This document shows positions 8,882 through 17,892 of a DNA stretch of 64,000 nucleotides, in pieces. This DNA is from Bdellovibrionaceae bacterium UBA6502. GTDB lineage: Bacteria > Bdellovibrionota > Bdellovibrionia > Bdellovibrionales > UBA840. The translations under genes and the position numbers were made by a program. How positions within the stretch are numbered: position 1 is the stretch's first letter; every line of letters begins with the position of its first letter. The stretch covers positions 40,005 through 104,004 of the forward strand of contig DJMA01000041.1 of NCBI GenBank assembly GCA_002436415.1. Reading direction: 5' to 3'. The notes under the pieces were generated by a model. It did not search any database. It saw only the letters and a program-made list of their open reading frames with translations, and was not told where the DNA came from.

Positions 8882-10066
8882 ATGAAACTTTCTTTGAAGC
8901 AAAAATTCTTAAGTTTTAGTCTTAGTTTGCTTTTACTTTTGTTGGCCTCTTGTGCCACTTCAAAAGATTATATGAAGGTTTTAGACGATATCTATATGGA
9001 AGAGGAGTACGACTCTGTCATTCAGGTCGAGGATGCTTCTAAGCCAAAAGAGGATAGTGCTGAGCCTAATCCTGAAAAAAAAGCTGAAAGCCAAACAGCG
9101 GATTCTAAAAAAACAATAGAAAGTCCAAAGAAAAAAGAAGAGGCTAAAGCGGTAAAGGCTAACAAAAAAGCAAAAGAAAAAACTCCTAAAAAGGCGATTG
9201 CAAAGAAGAAGACTGATTCTGAAAAACAAAAGCCAAATACCAGCAAAGAGCTTCCTAAAAAGACAGCTGAAGATATCAAAAAAGACCTTTTGCGAAAATC
9301 GGTAAATGCCAAAGGAAGAAAGCTTCCAGACATTGAAGATGCAGAGGGCTTTGTAGGTAGAAGGCCAGTGGTTGACCCATTTAGAGTGGGTGAAGAAGTG
9401 GTTATGGCTGTTGAGTATTTTGGGGTTAAGGCTGGCGAATTAAGTCTAAAAGTTTTACCTTTTAAAAAAGTAAACGGAAGAAAGGCTTATCATTTTAGAT
9501 CCGAGGTTAGGTCTAATTCTTCATTTTCAATGATTTATGAAGTGGATGATTGGTCGGAAACATTCGTTGATTACGAAACTATGCTGCCATTTAATTACAC
9601 GGTTCATGTCGATCATAGTAACGAAAAAAAACAGATTCGAAGTATTTTTGAGCACGCAGAAAATCACGTTAAAGTCTGGGAAAAAAAGATCGATGACGAT
9701 GGTAAAGTAAAAAAGAAAATCTATGAATGGGAGATGTATCCTTTTTCTCAGAATGTGATTTCGGTGTTTTTTTACATAAGAAACTTTCAGTTAAAAGTCG
9801 GTAAAACCATCAAGTTCCCGCTTACAGATGAAAACAACAATATGATTCTAGAGGCTGAGGTTTTGCGTAAAGAAAAGCTGAGTATTCCTGGAGATAAAGA
9901 AGTGGAAGCCTTTGTGATTAAACCAAAGGTAAGCATCGAAGGAAACTTTAAGCCTGTGGGAGATATTTTCCTTTGGCTAACCGCCGATGAGCGAAAACAA
10001 ATCGTTCAAGTTAAGTCAGCCCTAAAAATTGGTACCCTAAAGTTTGTACCGGTTCGTTTAAAGTAG
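8882..10066 (+). CDS. Lysine-rich linker lipoprotein with DUF3108 domain
   Basis: 394-residue predicted lipoprotein. The lipobox LLASC places the modified Cys at about residue 24. Residues 45-135 form a low-complexity linker packed with K, E, A, S and P that looks disordered. From about residue 165 (DPFRVGEEVVMAVEYFGVKAGEL) to the end it matches the beta-rich DUF3108 family, seen in envelope proteins of unknown function. It is eight bases after the acyltransferase gene, so is probably the last gene of the lpx operon. A role in envelope or LPS handling is inferred from position only. Confidence 0.8.
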   Translation: MKLSLKQKFLSFSLSLLLLLLASCATSKDYMKVLDDIYMEEEYDSVIQVEDASKPKEDSAEPNPEKKAESQTADSKKTIESPKKKEEAKAVKANKKAKEKTPKKAIAKKKTDSEKQKPNTSKELPKKTAEDIKKDLLRKSVNAKGRKLPDIEDAEGFVGRRPVVDPFRVGEEVVMAVEYFGVKAGELSLKVLPFKKVNGRKAYHFRSEVRSNSSFSMIYEVDDWSETFVDYETMLPFNYTVHVDHSNEKKQIRSIFEHAENHVKVWEKKIDDDGKVKKKIYEWEMYPFSQNVISVFFYIRNFQLKVGKTIKFPLTDENNNMILEAEVLRKEKLSIPGDKEVEAFVIKPKVSIEGNFKPVGDIFLWLTADERKQIVQVKSALKIGTLKFVPVRLK

Positions 10067-10167
10067 TTCGCTAAAAGTCTAGCGATCAAAGTTTAGTTTT
10101 AGTCCATCTTTGTCTCAAGCTGCATATGCCATCCTGCTTTAGCAAAAATCTTTGCTAGACTAAGTCT

Positions 10168-11319
10168 ATGGCGAGAACCAATTGTCGAAATTTTAATGGA
10201 TACAAGCCCTGTGGCCTTAATGCAAACTGTGACGAGCTTTGTTCCCATTTTCAGGCTTCAGGAATGAATATAGTGATCATTCACTTAGGGGCCTTGGGTG
10301 CGGTTTTGCGTGCGACTTGTTTACTAAAGCCTATTAAAAGAGCCTATCCTAATTCGCAAATTACCTGGGTAACAGATGCCCCGGCTCAGCATCTATTGGC
10401 GAACAACCCACTCATTGATAATGTCTACACATCTAGTCCTGAAAGCATTCAATCCTTATTGAGTTATGATTTTGACCTTGGCTATTGCCTTGATAAAGCG
10501 ACCAAGGCGGTGGGGATTTCTCGGCAGTTAAATATTGATGAACTGAAGGGATTTTCTTCTGATTCAAAAGCTTCTATTTTGCCAATCAATCAAGAGGCAA
10601 GAGAGCTTTGGGAGCTTGGTTTAAATGATCATAAAAAGTTTTTTGTGAATCAAAAACCTGAAACACAGTTAATGACAGAAGCTCTGGGTTTGGATTACCA
10701 GAGGGATGATTATTTGTTGGCTTTAACTGCGGATGAACTAAACCTAGGCTTTTTAAGAAGATCGTCTTGGTCTGAGCAGGGAAAATATCCAATCATAGGG
10801 ATAAACACAGGTTGTTCCAATGCCTTGCCTTATAAAAAAATGAGCGTCGAAAAAAACATAGAACTAGTAAAGGCTTTGTACAGAAACTTTTCTGTGAGGG
10901 TAGTTTTGTTGGGCGGGCCAGAGGACTCTGAAAGAAATCAAAAAATTGCAGAAATGACTGATGCAATTGTTTCTCCAAGTCGAAATGGGATTCGTGATGG
11001 ACTTTGCTCGGTAGCAGCTTGTGATATGATTATTACTGGTGATAGTTTAGGTATGCATATGGCAATTGCTTTGAAAAAGCACACAATTGCATGGTTTGGA
11101 AGTACCTGTGCCCATGAAATTGACTTGTATGATCGTGGTGAAAAAATCCTTAGTCGAGTGAGTTGTGGCCCTTGTTGGAAGAGATCTTGCGATAAAGAAG
11201 TGATGTGCCACGAAATGCTAAGCTTAAAAGCCATTTTGCTCGCGACAAAGGATTTTCTGGCTCCAAGCCATGAAGAAAGTTCTGCTTTTGAGATCAGTTT
11301 AGACCTTAATTTAGCGTGA
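10168..11319 (+). CDS. GT9 heptosyltransferase-like protein with Cys-rich N-terminal extension
   Basis: 383-residue glycosyltransferase family 9 protein, related to the ADP-heptose LPS transferases. An N-terminal 30-residue extension carries four Cys (NCRNF.GYKPC....NCDELC); I recall similar extensions on other GT9 proteins, which favours the upstream ATG over the internal one at 10264. The first Rossmann loop reads LGALGAVLRAT, where the usual LGDVLxT Asp is Ala. The nucleotide-site motif 'GDSLGMHMAIAL' and a C-terminal Cys cluster (SCGPCWKRSCDKEVMC) are intact. The next gene is a second GT9, suggesting LPS core assembly. Activity is uncertain given the D-to-A change. Confidence 0.82.
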   Translation: MARTNCRNFNGYKPCGLNANCDELCSHFQASGMNIVIIHLGALGAVLRATCLLKPIKRAYPNSQITWVTDAPAQHLLANNPLIDNVYTSSPESIQSLLSYDFDLGYCLDKATKAVGISRQLNIDELKGFSSDSKASILPINQEARELWELGLNDHKKFFVNQKPETQLMTEALGLDYQRDDYLLALTADELNLGFLRRSSWSEQGKYPIIGINTGCSNALPYKKMSVEKNIELVKALYRNFSVRVVLLGGPEDSERNQKIAEMTDAIVSPSRNGIRDGLCSVAACDMIITGDSLGMHMAIALKKHTIAWFGSTCAHEIDLYDRGEKILSRVSCGPCWKRSCDKEVMCHEMLSLKAILLATKDFLAPSHEESSAFEISLDLNLA

Positions 11320-11350
11320 TTTTTTCTCAAAATTTGTTACAACTAAAATC

Positions 11351-12424
11351 ATGAAAATTCTATTTTTCCAAACCGCATTTCTAGGTGATTTGCTTCTTTC
11401 TAGCGTATTCTTAAAGAATCTGAGATTGGCATATCCTGATGCTGAGATTCATTTGGCTGCACGGGGAAAATTTGCAGAATTTTTCAAAGAATTTTCTTTG
11501 GTTGATAGAGCTTGGTCCGTAAATAAAAAAGATAAAAAGTCTTTGGCTATTTTGATTTCTAGTTTAAAGAAAGAAAATTTTGATTTGGTATTTTGTCCTC
11601 ACGAGTCTTTTCGTTCGGCCAGCATTTGTGGAAAATTAAATGCGGCTCAGTCTTTTTCATTTCGCCGTTGGTTTTCAAGTTTCTTTTTTAATCGTTTGGT
11701 AACTCGTCCAATGGATTTACCTGATGTACTACGACAAACCGCTTTATTGGCGGCAGCCAATCAAGAATTTGGTGTGAAGTGGGTCGATTTTGTTTCAAAG
11801 TATCGAGGGAGTGAGTCGCAAGTTTTAAGTGATTTTTCTGAGTCTCGTGTACAAATCCCTGAGTTTCTAAAAATGCACTTAAAGCTTCCTGATGAACGTA
11901 TAAGTCTTTTGTTAAAAAACTTTGATTTGCCTTCGGAGTACATTTGCATCGCTCCGGGGAGTGTCTGGGAAACAAAAAAATGGCGTGAGGAGCACTATGT
12001 GCAGTTTGCAAAAAACCGATCCGAGAAAATAATTGTATTGGGTGGCCCAGGGGAGGAGAGTCTGTGTGAGAGAATTTCTCAACAAATTCCTGGAAGCCTT
12101 AATCTTGCTGCCAAAACCAGCCTAGTAGAACTTTATGCTATTTTAACCAAAGCGAAGTTTTTGGTGTGTAATGATAGTGGCACCATGCATATGGCAAGTT
12201 GCGCTAATTGCCCAAGTATTGCTAATTTTGGTCCAACGACTTTAGACATTGGCTATCGTCCCTGGAGTAATAATAGTCTTGTAAATCAAATTGAACTTTC
12301 CTGTAGGCCTTGTGGAAAGCATGGACATGATAAGTGTCCCATTGGTACACACCAGTGTATGAAAGATCTTTTACCGTCTCAGGTTGAAGCGAAAAGCCAG
12401 CTATTTCAAAGCCTTAATTCCTAA
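11351..12424 (+). CDS. GT9 glycosyltransferase (heptosyltransferase II-like)
   Basis: 357-residue GT9 family transferase, WaaF-like. It keeps the canonical first loop 'QTAFLGDLLLSSVFL' with the catalytic-site Asp. The donor-binding block is 'CIAPGSVWETKKW' near residue 195, followed by 'IVLGGPGEESLCERI' and 'NDSGTMHMASCANCPSIANFGPT'. A Cys/His-rich stretch near the C terminus (CRPCGKHGHDKCP..THQC) parallels the C-terminal cluster of the neighbour. It probably acts in LPS core synthesis at the cytoplasmic face. No clear Shine-Dalgarno precedes the ATG. Confidence 0.87.
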   Translation: MKILFFQTAFLGDLLLSSVFLKNLRLAYPDAEIHLAARGKFAEFFKEFSLVDRAWSVNKKDKKSLAILISSLKKENFDLVFCPHESFRSASICGKLNAAQSFSFRRWFSSFFFNRLVTRPMDLPDVLRQTALLAAANQEFGVKWVDFVSKYRGSESQVLSDFSESRVQIPEFLKMHLKLPDERISLLLKNFDLPSEYICIAPGSVWETKKWREEHYVQFAKNRSEKIIVLGGPGEESLCERISQQIPGSLNLAAKTSLVELYAILTKAKFLVCNDSGTMHMASCANCPSIANFGPTTLDIGYRPWSNNSLVNQIELSCRPCGKHGHDKCPIGTHQCMKDLLPSQVEAKSQLFQSLNS

Positions 12425-12540
12425 TTTTCTAGTTTTTGTCGAAATTATGATATTCTTAAGCTGCCCTGTATTGTTGTACGTTTACTAAATTAAAACGGCT
12501 TAGTTACCGATAGATTAAGGCGTTTTGTGAAGGGAATATT

Positions 12541-13236
12541 ATGAATGCCAAAAATGTTCTAATTCTCAGTGAAGAATTAGAAGACGCGGATCGAATTGAG
12601 GAAATCTATGCCTCCTCCGAGAGCATTGATTATAAAACCAACATGGTTTTTAAGGCAGATGAAGCTGTGGAGCTTCTTAAAAATAAAGACACGGATCTAT
12701 TGGTCTTTAACTTAAGAGACTTTTCTAAGAAAAAATTAAATGCAGTTCTAAATTTACGTCAGCTTGGCGTTAAATTTCCTTTGTTAAGTATTTCTGATAC
12801 TTATGATGAGGATGCTTATAATTTTGTGCGTAAGCTTGAAAACTCTGTAATGTTAAATCGTCCCTTTAAAGACTCACAGTTGCTAACCATGAGCGAAAAA
12901 ATCACTAATGGTGTTGATGTGATGCAAAGGCGCTTTCCGCGTTTCTTAACCGAAGAAAATGCTTATCTAAGTCTTTATCCTAATGGCAGTCCAACCGAGT
13001 GCTCGGTAAAAGATATTTCTAAAGGCGGGGCTTGTGTTATAGCTCCAGTGGATGTGGGGATTAAGGTTGGCGAAATTGTTCGAATGAAGTTGTTCTTAGA
13101 GGATGTAGGTAAAAATCACAATTTCTTTGGTCGAGTGCTATGGATGGATTTAATTGTGGATGAAGGCAATTACTATATAGGAATCCAGTTTATTAGCGAG
13201 GCTCAAATATTTAAAAGTTTACTTTCCAATCGATAA
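12541..13236 (+). CDS. Pseudo-receiver plus PilZ c-di-GMP-binding protein
   Basis: 231-residue two-domain protein. Residues 1-120 have the alternating strand/helix pattern of a response-regulator receiver, but the position of the phospho-acceptor Asp after strand 3 (LLVFNLRDF) holds Asn. The C-terminal domain is PilZ: RRFPR near residue 133 and DISKGGA near residue 160 match the RxxxR and D/NxSxxG motifs that bind c-di-GMP. It starts behind GAAGGGA and precedes ribF and the pil genes, so it may feed c-di-GMP signals to pilus function. The pilus link is inference. Confidence 0.85.
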   Translation: MNAKNVLILSEELEDADRIEEIYASSESIDYKTNMVFKADEAVELLKNKDTDLLVFNLRDFSKKKLNAVLNLRQLGVKFPLLSISDTYDEDAYNFVRKLENSVMLNRPFKDSQLLTMSEKITNGVDVMQRRFPRFLTEENAYLSLYPNGSPTECSVKDISKGGACVIAPVDVGIKVGEIVRMKLFLEDVGKNHNFFGRVLWMDLIVDEGNYYIGIQFISEAQIFKSLLSNR

Positions 13237-13277
13237 TTCGTATTTTATTTGCAACTTAGTCTTTCGGAGGAAGTATT

Positions 13278-14231
13278 TTGCAACTTTTTGAAGGTGTAGA
13301 TAAAATCAATCAGCACGATTTTCGATCGGTCGTTACCATTGGTAATTTTGATGGAGTTCACTTGGGGCATCAAGCTCTCATACAAAAGTGCATTTCAGAG
13401 GCGAAGAAAAAGTCGCAAAAGGCTGTTGTATTGAGTTTTCGTCCTCATCCTATAAAGGTATTGTTTCCTGAAAAAAACATCAAAAAACTTTTTAGTTATG
13501 CGGATCAAGAAAAGAGATTGCAAGAGTTTGGAGTGGACTTTTTTGTTCGCCAACCATTTTCTAGGGATTTATCCGACCTTTCCGCTGAGCGTTTTTTAAA
13601 TGAAATTGTTATCAAGCCTTTGAATCCCAGTATGTTAGTCGTGGGCTACGATTTTGCATTTGGTGCAAATCGAGAAGGAACCATTGAATACTTAAAAGAA
13701 TATTGTAAGACCAATGAAATTGAGTTGCATGTACAAAGCCCGGTGCGTATCGAAGGGGAGATAGTTTCTTCTAGTTTACTTCGAAGTCTCGTGGCTGAAG
13801 GACGTATGGCTCTTGCTGCAAAGTGCTTAGGTAGAAACTTTTATTTACAAGGTGTGGTCGAAAAAGGTGCTGGTAGAGGAAAACAAATTGGTTTTCCAAC
13901 GGCAAATATTTTTACTAGCTCTGAGTGTTTTCCTAAGAATGGGGTTTACACTTCAAAGGTGCTTTTGAATGGCCGAAGTTTTGCTTCAATAACCAATGTG
14001 GGGGAAAATCCTACCTTCGAAGACAAGACGAGAAGGCCGGTTCAGGTGGAAACTCATATTCTTGACTTTGACCAGGATATTTATGGTGATATTCTAAGGG
14101 TAGAGTTTGTAGAATTCTTGAGGGCTGAGAAAAAGTTTTCAGGAGTAGATCAACTTGTGGAACAGATCAAAGAAGATGTGATTAAGGCTAGGGAGTATCA
14201 TGAAAAAATGGGGAGTGATTTCAAAATTTGA
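13278..14231 (+). CDS. ribF: Bifunctional riboflavin kinase / FAD synthetase RibF
   Basis: 317-residue enzyme that makes FMN then FAD from riboflavin. The N-terminal adenylyltransferase half has 'TIGNFDGVHLGHQALI' (the HxGH nucleotide-binding site), 'VLSFRPHPIKVLFPE' and 'VVGYDFAFGANREG'. The C-terminal kinase half has 'GAGRGKQIGFPTANI' near residue 195 and 'VQVETHILDFDQDIYG'. Start is TTG behind an excellent GGAGGAAG. Normal length. It overlaps the next gene by 32 bases, implying coupling. Confidence 0.95.
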   Translation: MQLFEGVDKINQHDFRSVVTIGNFDGVHLGHQALIQKCISEAKKKSQKAVVLSFRPHPIKVLFPEKNIKKLFSYADQEKRLQEFGVDFFVRQPFSRDLSDLSAERFLNEIVIKPLNPSMLVVGYDFAFGANREGTIEYLKEYCKTNEIELHVQSPVRIEGEIVSSSLLRSLVAEGRMALAAKCLGRNFYLQGVVEKGAGRGKQIGFPTANIFTSSECFPKNGVYTSKVLLNGRSFASITNVGENPTFEDKTRRPVQVETHILDFDQDIYGDILRVEFVEFLRAEKKFSGVDQLVEQIKEDVIKAREYHEKMGSDFKI

Positions 14232-15039
14232 ATTTTTCCCTCGTTTTGAATTTCTGTCAGATTATCTTAAATCCAAACACTCCTTTGAGAATGAGTTTAG
14301 CGCATTAGATTGCGAGCCCGAAAATTTTTTTGAAAAATTAGAAGAGTGGAAGACTGAGTTTGATCAATTTAGAGTGGGCGCTCCTTTTGGTAGTTTATTA
14401 GCTGAAAATTTAGACTTATCTAATGCCTTAACTCTTACTTTAAAAACTGCCGATTGTTTGCATCATTTAGACTCTCGGTGGTGGCCACGCTCATTGATGG
14501 ATGAATGTCTCTTGCGAGCTGTGATCCAGAAAGATCTTAATATAGATATTCACAATAGCGCGATGATCATTGGTACAGGCGCGGCTGCTAAGGCTTGTGT
14601 GATGTCTTTGGTAAAGCTTGGTTTTTTAAATATTTCTTTTACTGATACCAACTCAGAGAGTGGTTACGAATTTGTTTCGCAATTGAAGCGCCGAGTGTTT
14701 GGAGCTAATTTTAACTTTATTGAGCAAAGAGACATTGCCTTGTTGCCAGGAGTTTTTAGTTTAGCAATCAATACGACTCCCGATATGGTGGAGAATACCT
14801 TGGTTGATGACTTGTCGTTTTTTAATTACCTGAGACATGAGGGGATCGTGATAGACCTTAGTGTGAAAGCAGCGAAGACAAAGTTTATAAAGCAGGCTGA
14901 GTTAGTAACGAGTCAGGTTTTACATGGAATCGATGTTGCGAGCCTTGTAGATGCCTATTGGGTTGAGATGTGCTTTGATATTGAGCTAAATGAATCTGAT
15001 TATAAGTCTGAATTAACCAGCTTTTTAAGTACTCACTAA
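14200..15039 (+). CDS. Shikimate dehydrogenase-like Rossmann protein, probable pseudoenzyme
   Basis: 279-residue protein with the two-domain plan of AroE. The NADP-binding turn is intact in form (IIGTGAAAKACVMSLVKLGF, near residue 124), followed by 'LAINTTPDM' and a C-terminal 'IDLSVKAAKT...V..GIDVASLVDA' block like the AroE closing motif. The N-terminal substrate domain is shortened and does not show the catalytic Lys motif (NVTxPxK), and the NTDGxG segment is replaced by 'DSRWWPRSLMDECLLRAV'. It is unlikely to catalyse the shikimate step. It is coupled to ribF and lies 78 bases before pilB. Confidence 0.65.
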   Translation: MKKWGVISKFEFFPRFEFLSDYLKSKHSFENEFSALDCEPENFFEKLEEWKTEFDQFRVGAPFGSLLAENLDLSNALTLTLKTADCLHHLDSRWWPRSLMDECLLRAVIQKDLNIDIHNSAMIIGTGAAAKACVMSLVKLGFLNISFTDTNSESGYEFVSQLKRRVFGANFNFIEQRDIALLPGVFSLAINTTPDMVENTLVDDLSFFNYLRHEGIVIDLSVKAAKTKFIKQAELVTSQVLHGIDVASLVDAYWVEMCFDIELNESDYKSELTSFLSTH

Positions 15040-15117
15040 AAACCGGACTCTCGACTAGTTACAATTTACGTCACCCCATATTAAGCTAATGATAATAGAT
15101 GTTTGTAGGGGGGTACA

Positions 15118-16818
15118 TTGGCTGCGAAACGTCTTGGCGAGTTACTCGTAACAAAAGAACTAATCAATATTGATCAATTGAATCAAGCAAAGATTGAACA
15201 GAAAAACCATGGCGGCAGGCTTGGAACTGCGTTGGTGAAGTTAGGATTCATGAATGAATCTGAGCTAACTGAGTTTTTGGCGGAGCAGTATTCGGTTCCA
15301 GCCATTGATTTAGAAACTTTTGAAATCGATCCTAAGGCTCTCGAAAAAATTCCAAAACAAATTTGTGACAAATACGTTTGTATTCCAATCTCCTTGTCGG
15401 GCACAACCCTCGTCGTGGCAATGAGTGACCCTTCAAACATATTTGTGATTGATGATTTAACCTATATTACAAAGTGTAAAATTCAAACTGTGGTGGCATC
15501 AGAAACCGCGATTGCAAAAGCCATTGAGTTTTACTTAACGAAAGCCATTTCCTACGAAAAAGTTATGTCGGAAATGGAGAACGAAACGGTTGTAACGGAT
15601 GCAACTGCGAGTGACGAAGGTGACGAAATTGTCGACCTTGAGGCCTCAGGTGATGATGCTCCTGTGGTGCAATTTATCAACTTACTACTTGCTGAGGCCA
15701 TTCGCTTAAAGGCTTCCGATATTCACATTGAGCCTTACGAGAAAAAGTTTCGAGTCAGGTTTCGTGTTGATGGAACTTTGTCGGAGCGAATTCAACCACC
15801 AGCGGGAATGGCCCTTGCGATTACTTCTCGTATTAAAATCATGAGTAAACTAGATATTTCTGAGCGAAGAAAGCCGCAGGATGGACGATTAAAGTTGAGA
15901 CTTAAAAATGGTCAAGAGGTGGATTTTCGTGTGAGTTGCTTGCCGGTAATTTTTGGTGAGAAAATTGTATTGCGTTTACTAGATAAATCAAATCTTCAGT
16001 TAGATATGACGAAATTAGGTTTTGAACCTGGTCAGTTGGCTTTGTTTAAAGATAATATTCATCGTCCTTATGGCATGGTTTTGATTACCGGTCCTACAGG
16101 TTCTGGTAAATCAACCACAATTTATTCTGCTTTGTCTGAGTTAAATAGTGTGGATGTAAATATATCTACGGCGGAAGATCCTGTGGAATTCAACTTAGAA
16201 GGTATTAATCAGGTTCAAATGAATGCCGACGTTGGTTTAACCTTTGCGACTGCACTAAGATCTTTCTTAAGACAAGATCCTGATGTGATTTTGGTGGGGG
16301 AGATTCGTGATTTAGAGACGGCAAATGTTGGATTTAAGGCAGCCTTAACCGGTCACTTAGTTGTAAGTACGCTTCATACTAATGATGCACCAGGTACAGT
16401 GAATCGTCTAATTAATATGGATGTAGAGCCTTTTATGATTACCTCTGCCATCAACTGCGTTGTAGCGCAAAGGTTGGCGAGGCGTATTTGCTCTAACTGT
16501 GCAAGGCCATACAAAGTGACTCCAGAGCAATTAAAAGACTTAGGTGTTCCTGATGAATTAATTGATGGGGCTGAGATTTTAAAAGGCGAAGGCTGCGATC
16601 GTTGTAATCAATCGGGTTACAAAGGACGTATTGCTGTACATGAAGTAATGACTTTCACTGATCCTTTGAAGCAAGGGGTTTTTGATCGTCTTAGTCCGGT
16701 AGAGTTTAAAGCTTTGGCGATACGTGAGGGTATGCAGACAATGCGTATGAGTGCGATTCGAAAAATGTTACGTGGTGAAACTACAATGGAAGAAGTGTTT
16801 AATGTTTCAGTGGGATAA
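15118..16818 (+). CDS. pilB: Type IV pilus extension ATPase PilB
   Basis: 566-residue hexameric ATPase that powers pilus polymerisation. Residues 1-150 are a GspE N-terminal/MshEN domain: the second 24-residue repeat (RLGTALVKLGFMNESELTEF...) fits the c-di-GMP-binding consensus well, while the first has Glu where Gly is expected. The ATPase core has Walker A GPTGSGKSTT near residue 325, an Asp box 'STAEDPVEFNLEG', Walker B 'PDVILVGEIRDLET' and a His box. A tetracysteine zinc site (CSNC...CDRC) lies near residues 460-500. TTG start behind a G-rich site. First gene of the pil block. Confidence 0.96.
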   Translation: MAAKRLGELLVTKELINIDQLNQAKIEQKNHGGRLGTALVKLGFMNESELTEFLAEQYSVPAIDLETFEIDPKALEKIPKQICDKYVCIPISLSGTTLVVAMSDPSNIFVIDDLTYITKCKIQTVVASETAIAKAIEFYLTKAISYEKVMSEMENETVVTDATASDEGDEIVDLEASGDDAPVVQFINLLLAEAIRLKASDIHIEPYEKKFRVRFRVDGTLSERIQPPAGMALAITSRIKIMSKLDISERRKPQDGRLKLRLKNGQEVDFRVSCLPVIFGEKIVLRLLDKSNLQLDMTKLGFEPGQLALFKDNIHRPYGMVLITGPTGSGKSTTIYSALSELNSVDVNISTAEDPVEFNLEGINQVQMNADVGLTFATALRSFLRQDPDVILVGEIRDLETANVGFKAALTGHLVVSTLHTNDAPGTVNRLINMDVEPFMITSAINCVVAQRLARRICSNCARPYKVTPEQLKDLGVPDELIDGAEILKGEGCDRCNQSGYKGRIAVHEVMTFTDPLKQGVFDRLSPVEFKALAIREGMQTMRMSAIRKMLRGETTMEEVFNVSVG

Positions 16819-16821
16819 TGT

Positions 16822-17892
16822 ATGGGTGTAAGTTTAAATCAGTTGTTAAAAGCAGTAGTGGACCAGAATGCATCCGATTTACATTTAGTTGTAGGTAGTG
16901 TTCCTTGTATTCGTGTCTCGGGGCGAGTGGTTCGAGTTAAAACTGATAGGCTAGATTCGAAAACAATTAAAGAAATGTGTTATAGTCTTTTGTCAGATAG
17001 GCAAAAAGCTCTTTTTGAAGAACATAAAGAATTAGATTTCTCATTTGGAGTAAAAAAGTTGGCAAGATTTCGTTGCAACTTAAGTTACCATATGGGAACG
17101 GTAACAGGAGTTTTTCGAAAGATTGCTCATAAAATACCAAGCTTTGAAGAGTTAGAGTTACCACCAAGTATTCGTGATCTTACGAAAGTGCAAAATGGTT
17201 TGGTTTTGGTTACGGGAGCTACCGGTTCTGGTAAGAGTACTACTTTGGCTGCCTTGGTGGATAAAATCAATCAAGAAGAGCATGGCACGATTTTCACCAT
17301 TGAAGATCCTGTTGAGTATGTTCATCCTCATAAAAATTGCATCGTTCGTCAAAGAGAGTTGGGGGCTGATACCAAAGGTTTTGGTCCGGCGATGAGAGCT
17401 CTGTTACGTCAAGATCCAGATTATTGTTTGGTGGGTGAGATGCGGGACCTTGAAACCATTGAAGCGGCCATGACTGTGGCGGAGACAGGGCATTTGGTTT
17501 TTGGAACACTTCATACCAACTCTGCTATTCAAACCATGAACCGTATTATTACCGTATTTCCAGCCGCGCAACAGGAACGTGTTAGGACTCAGTTGAGTTT
17601 TGTGTTGCAAGCAGTGATTGCCCAGCAACTGATCCCAAAGATTAATGGCGGTGTTGCTCTTGCGGTTGAAATCTTGATTCCCAATCAAGGGATTCGAAAT
17701 TTGATTCGAGAAAATAAATTACACCAAATTAAATCTATGATGCAAACCGGTCAGTCCAGCTCTGGAATGGTCACTATGAATCAAAGTATTTTAAGCTTAT
17801 TGGTGAAACGTAAAATTGATTTGAACAATGCATTCAGAGCGAGTCCTGATCCTGATGAATTGGATGGAATGCTAAGAAAGGCTGGAGTTTAA
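16822..17892 (+). CDS. pilT: Type IV pilus retraction ATPase PilT
   Basis: 356-residue ATPase that depolymerises the pilus and drives twitching. The opening 'LLKAVVDQNASDLHLVVGS' is typical. Walker A is GATGSGKSTT near residue 134, the Asp box is 'IFTIEDPVEYVH', and Walker B is 'PDYCLVGEMRDLET'. The C-terminal IRNLIRE motif is the PilT hallmark and distinguishes it from PilB. Three bases separate it from pilB and its stop overlaps the pilC start by one base. Confidence 0.96.
   Translation: MGVSLNQLLKAVVDQNASDLHLVVGSVPCIRVSGRVVRVKTDRLDSKTIKEMCYSLLSDRQKALFEEHKELDFSFGVKKLARFRCNLSYHMGTVTGVFRKIAHKIPSFEELELPPSIRDLTKVQNGLVLVTGATGSGKSTTLAALVDKINQEEHGTIFTIEDPVEYVHPHKNCIVRQRELGADTKGFGPAMRALLRQDPDYCLVGEMRDLETIEAAMTVAETGHLVFGTLHTNSAIQTMNRIITVFPAAQQERVRTQLSFVLQAVIAQQLIPKINGGVALAVEILIPNQGIRNLIRENKLHQIKSMMQTGQSSSGMVTMNQSILSLLVKRKIDLNNAFRASPDPDELDGMLRKAGV

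Noticed and set aside
10068..10085. TCGCTA-N6-TAGCGA hairpin after the DUF3108 lipoprotein gene
   Set aside because: Only six pairs and no U run; too weak to call a terminator.
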